64,000 nucleotides of DNA from Cololabis saira (taxonomy: Eukaryota > Chordata > Actinopteri > Beloniformes > Belonidae): positions 15,915,517-15,979,516 of the forward strand of contig NC_084587.1 of the NCBI RefSeq assembly GCF_033807715.1, written 5' to 3'. Both the position numbers and the translations under genes were made by a program. Numbering within the stretch: the stretch's first letter is position 1; every line of letters starts with the position of its first letter. Positions 62,641-64,000 of this stretch are shown here, piece by piece. The notes beneath the pieces were generated by a model. It saw only the letters and a list, made by a program, of their open reading frames with translations. It searched no databases and was not told the DNA's origin.

Positions 62641-62906
62641 TTATAAGTTGGCGGCAGATTTTACAGAGAATCAAAAACACTGTTATCTATTGAGCCCTGC
62701 AAACTCTTGCAACTCTTATTATTACTTCCTCTGCAGATTTAAGTCTTTACCTCAATTTTTCTTGTTTTTTAAGTGCGGATTTGTTTTTGGGGGTCACTGT
62801 CGTATCGAAAGATTAAATCCCTTTTCATTTTCAGCTTTCTTGCAAACGTCCGCAGGTCTTGGGCCAAGAAGTACAGTATTTGGAACTGTTCATAATTCCC
62901 TCGATG

Positions 62907-63158
62907 TCATCTTAAGCCCAGGTTCCAGTTGAAGAAAAACAACTCCAAAGCCTGATACACATTTCTTCGTGAGTATGGTGTTTTTTTTGGTGACGCAGTG
63001 TTGTTTTTGCACCGAACGTACAATTTGGAATTGTAGTCAGAAGGTTCAACCGTGGTCTCATCAGAACACAACACATTTTCCCCACAATATTTGAGGGAGA
63101 CCTGATGGAAATTTTTGCAAATCGTGGCAAGGTTTGGGTGTTTTTCTTTGTCAGACAA
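62907..63158 (-). mobile_element. Tc1/mariner transposase fragment
   Basis: The minus strand reads VLCSDETTVEPSDYNSKLYV, then RCKNNTASPKKTPYSRRNV. This aligns with the Tc1 catalytic-domain stretch VLWSDETKIELFGHNSKRYV-W-RK...TIPTVKHG. The DDE-family Asp in SDET is present. Only about 80 residues of the transposase remain; terminal repeats were not found. Confidence 0.7.
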
Positions 63159-64000
63159 GGAATCTTTATTTGAGACTTATCTCTTTAATTGATGCTAGTT
63201 GTGTATGCTAAGAAGACTGTATGCGGTCATTAAATCAAAAGGTTCTTAAACAAAGTTTTAGTTCAAGGACTTATTGTAGACTTCTTAGAATTATAGGCCA
63301 CATTAAAAGGGTGGGAAAAGTTTTGAAATGGTTTATTGTTTATTATTATCATAATTTTACCACTGGTGTGTACATTTTTTATATCCACTGTATTATCAAA
63401 TGTATTATCATGAATTAAACCCTTTCAAAACCGCATACTATGAGTGGAAACTGATTTTGCCAAAATTCAGCACATGGTACGCAGGCAATTATACAATCGG
63501 CAGGATGCAGAGAAGAAGAAAAAGAAGCTAAGAAGGTGTGCCACTTCTGGGAAAGTTTTCGGGCAAAATAGAGCTGAACAATTTGGGAAAATAATCTAAA
63601 TGCAACATTTTCCCCTCAATATTGGGAATGAATATGCACCGTTTTCCCCCAATAAGGACAATTTTAACACAACGACATAATAATATATACATTTAGTATA
63701 AAATGTTCTTTCCATTGACTCTGCGTCTTTGTTTTAAGTCTTGCATTGATGAGGGGAATGTGTTATTCAAAGGGTTCGTTTCATGAAGGGTAGTGTGAAA
63801 GCAAACTCCGACCAGCTAAATGTTCCAATTACAAATGAGCAGAGTCCCCAATCATACGGATTCTACTGGACTTTTAGGTGTGAAAACAAACTTCCCTCTA
63901 TCCAGACACCTCCCGTTCTTGTAGGACCCCAAGGTGCACGCAGGCCAGATGAGGTCCCAGGTCTGACTCAAGGACGTCTTCAGATTAAACAAGCACCACA

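Overview
This is eukaryotic nuclear DNA, almost certainly from a ray-finned (teleost) fish. The evidence is three vertebrate genes split by GT-AG introns, long CA/GT microsatellites, many small inverted-repeat DNA transposons of kinds common in fish, fish-type LINE 3' ends and a tRNA-derived SINE. A percomorph is my guess, not something the sequence proves. There are no bacterial or phage genes, no CRISPR array and no operons.

Layout: three genes lie head-to-tail on the minus strand. (1) tbc1d1, a RabGAP of the AS160 family: only its promoter side is present, with a non-coding first exon ending at 2492 and a first coding exon at 1156-1749. The rest lies left of base 1. (2) pgm2 (phosphoglucomutase 2/phosphopentomutase), complete. 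Thirteen coding exons between 17470 and 4147 join in frame into a 611-residue protein carrying every phosphohexomutase active-site loop. (3) zcchc7, the CCHC zinc-knuckle subunit of the nuclear TRAMP RNA-surveillance complex. Its last seven coding exons lie between 49343 and 19961. They give five zinc knuckles and the basic C-terminus. The N-terminal exon or exons were not found and probably lie beyond base 64000. pgm2 and tbc1d1 are also neighbours in human (4p14); ZCCHC7 is on human chromosome 9 beside PAX5, so the pgm2-zcchc7 junction is a rearrangement relative to human.

Region by region: 1-2800 tbc1d1 5' part; 2800-4146 short intergenic stretch and pgm2 3' UTR; 4147-17470 pgm2, with a three-deep transposon nest at 9792-11884 and an antisense LINE fragment at 13755-14520; 17470-19960 CpG-rich pgm2 promoter, a palindromic mariner-type MITE and a LINE fragment; 19961-49343 zcchc7 3' half with introns of 19 kb and 5.4 kb; 49344-64000 one uninterrupted zcchc7 intron (at least 14.6 kb) with microsatellites, a hAT MITE, a SINE, a Tc1 relic and several stretches that read like conserved non-coding elements.

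The genes do not form a pathway: PGM2 is cytosolic sugar-phosphate metabolism, TBC1D1 controls GLUT4 vesicle traffic, and ZCCHC7 is nuclear RNA decay. I found no undescribed multi-gene system. The most checkable oddities are a GC-AG intron and a 36-nt exon in zcchc7, a MITE 17 bp from the pgm2 exon 1 donor, four hAT-like elements with matching 8-bp target duplications, a chimeric Harbinger-like pair, and a hammerhead-like inverted repeat in a pgm2 intron.
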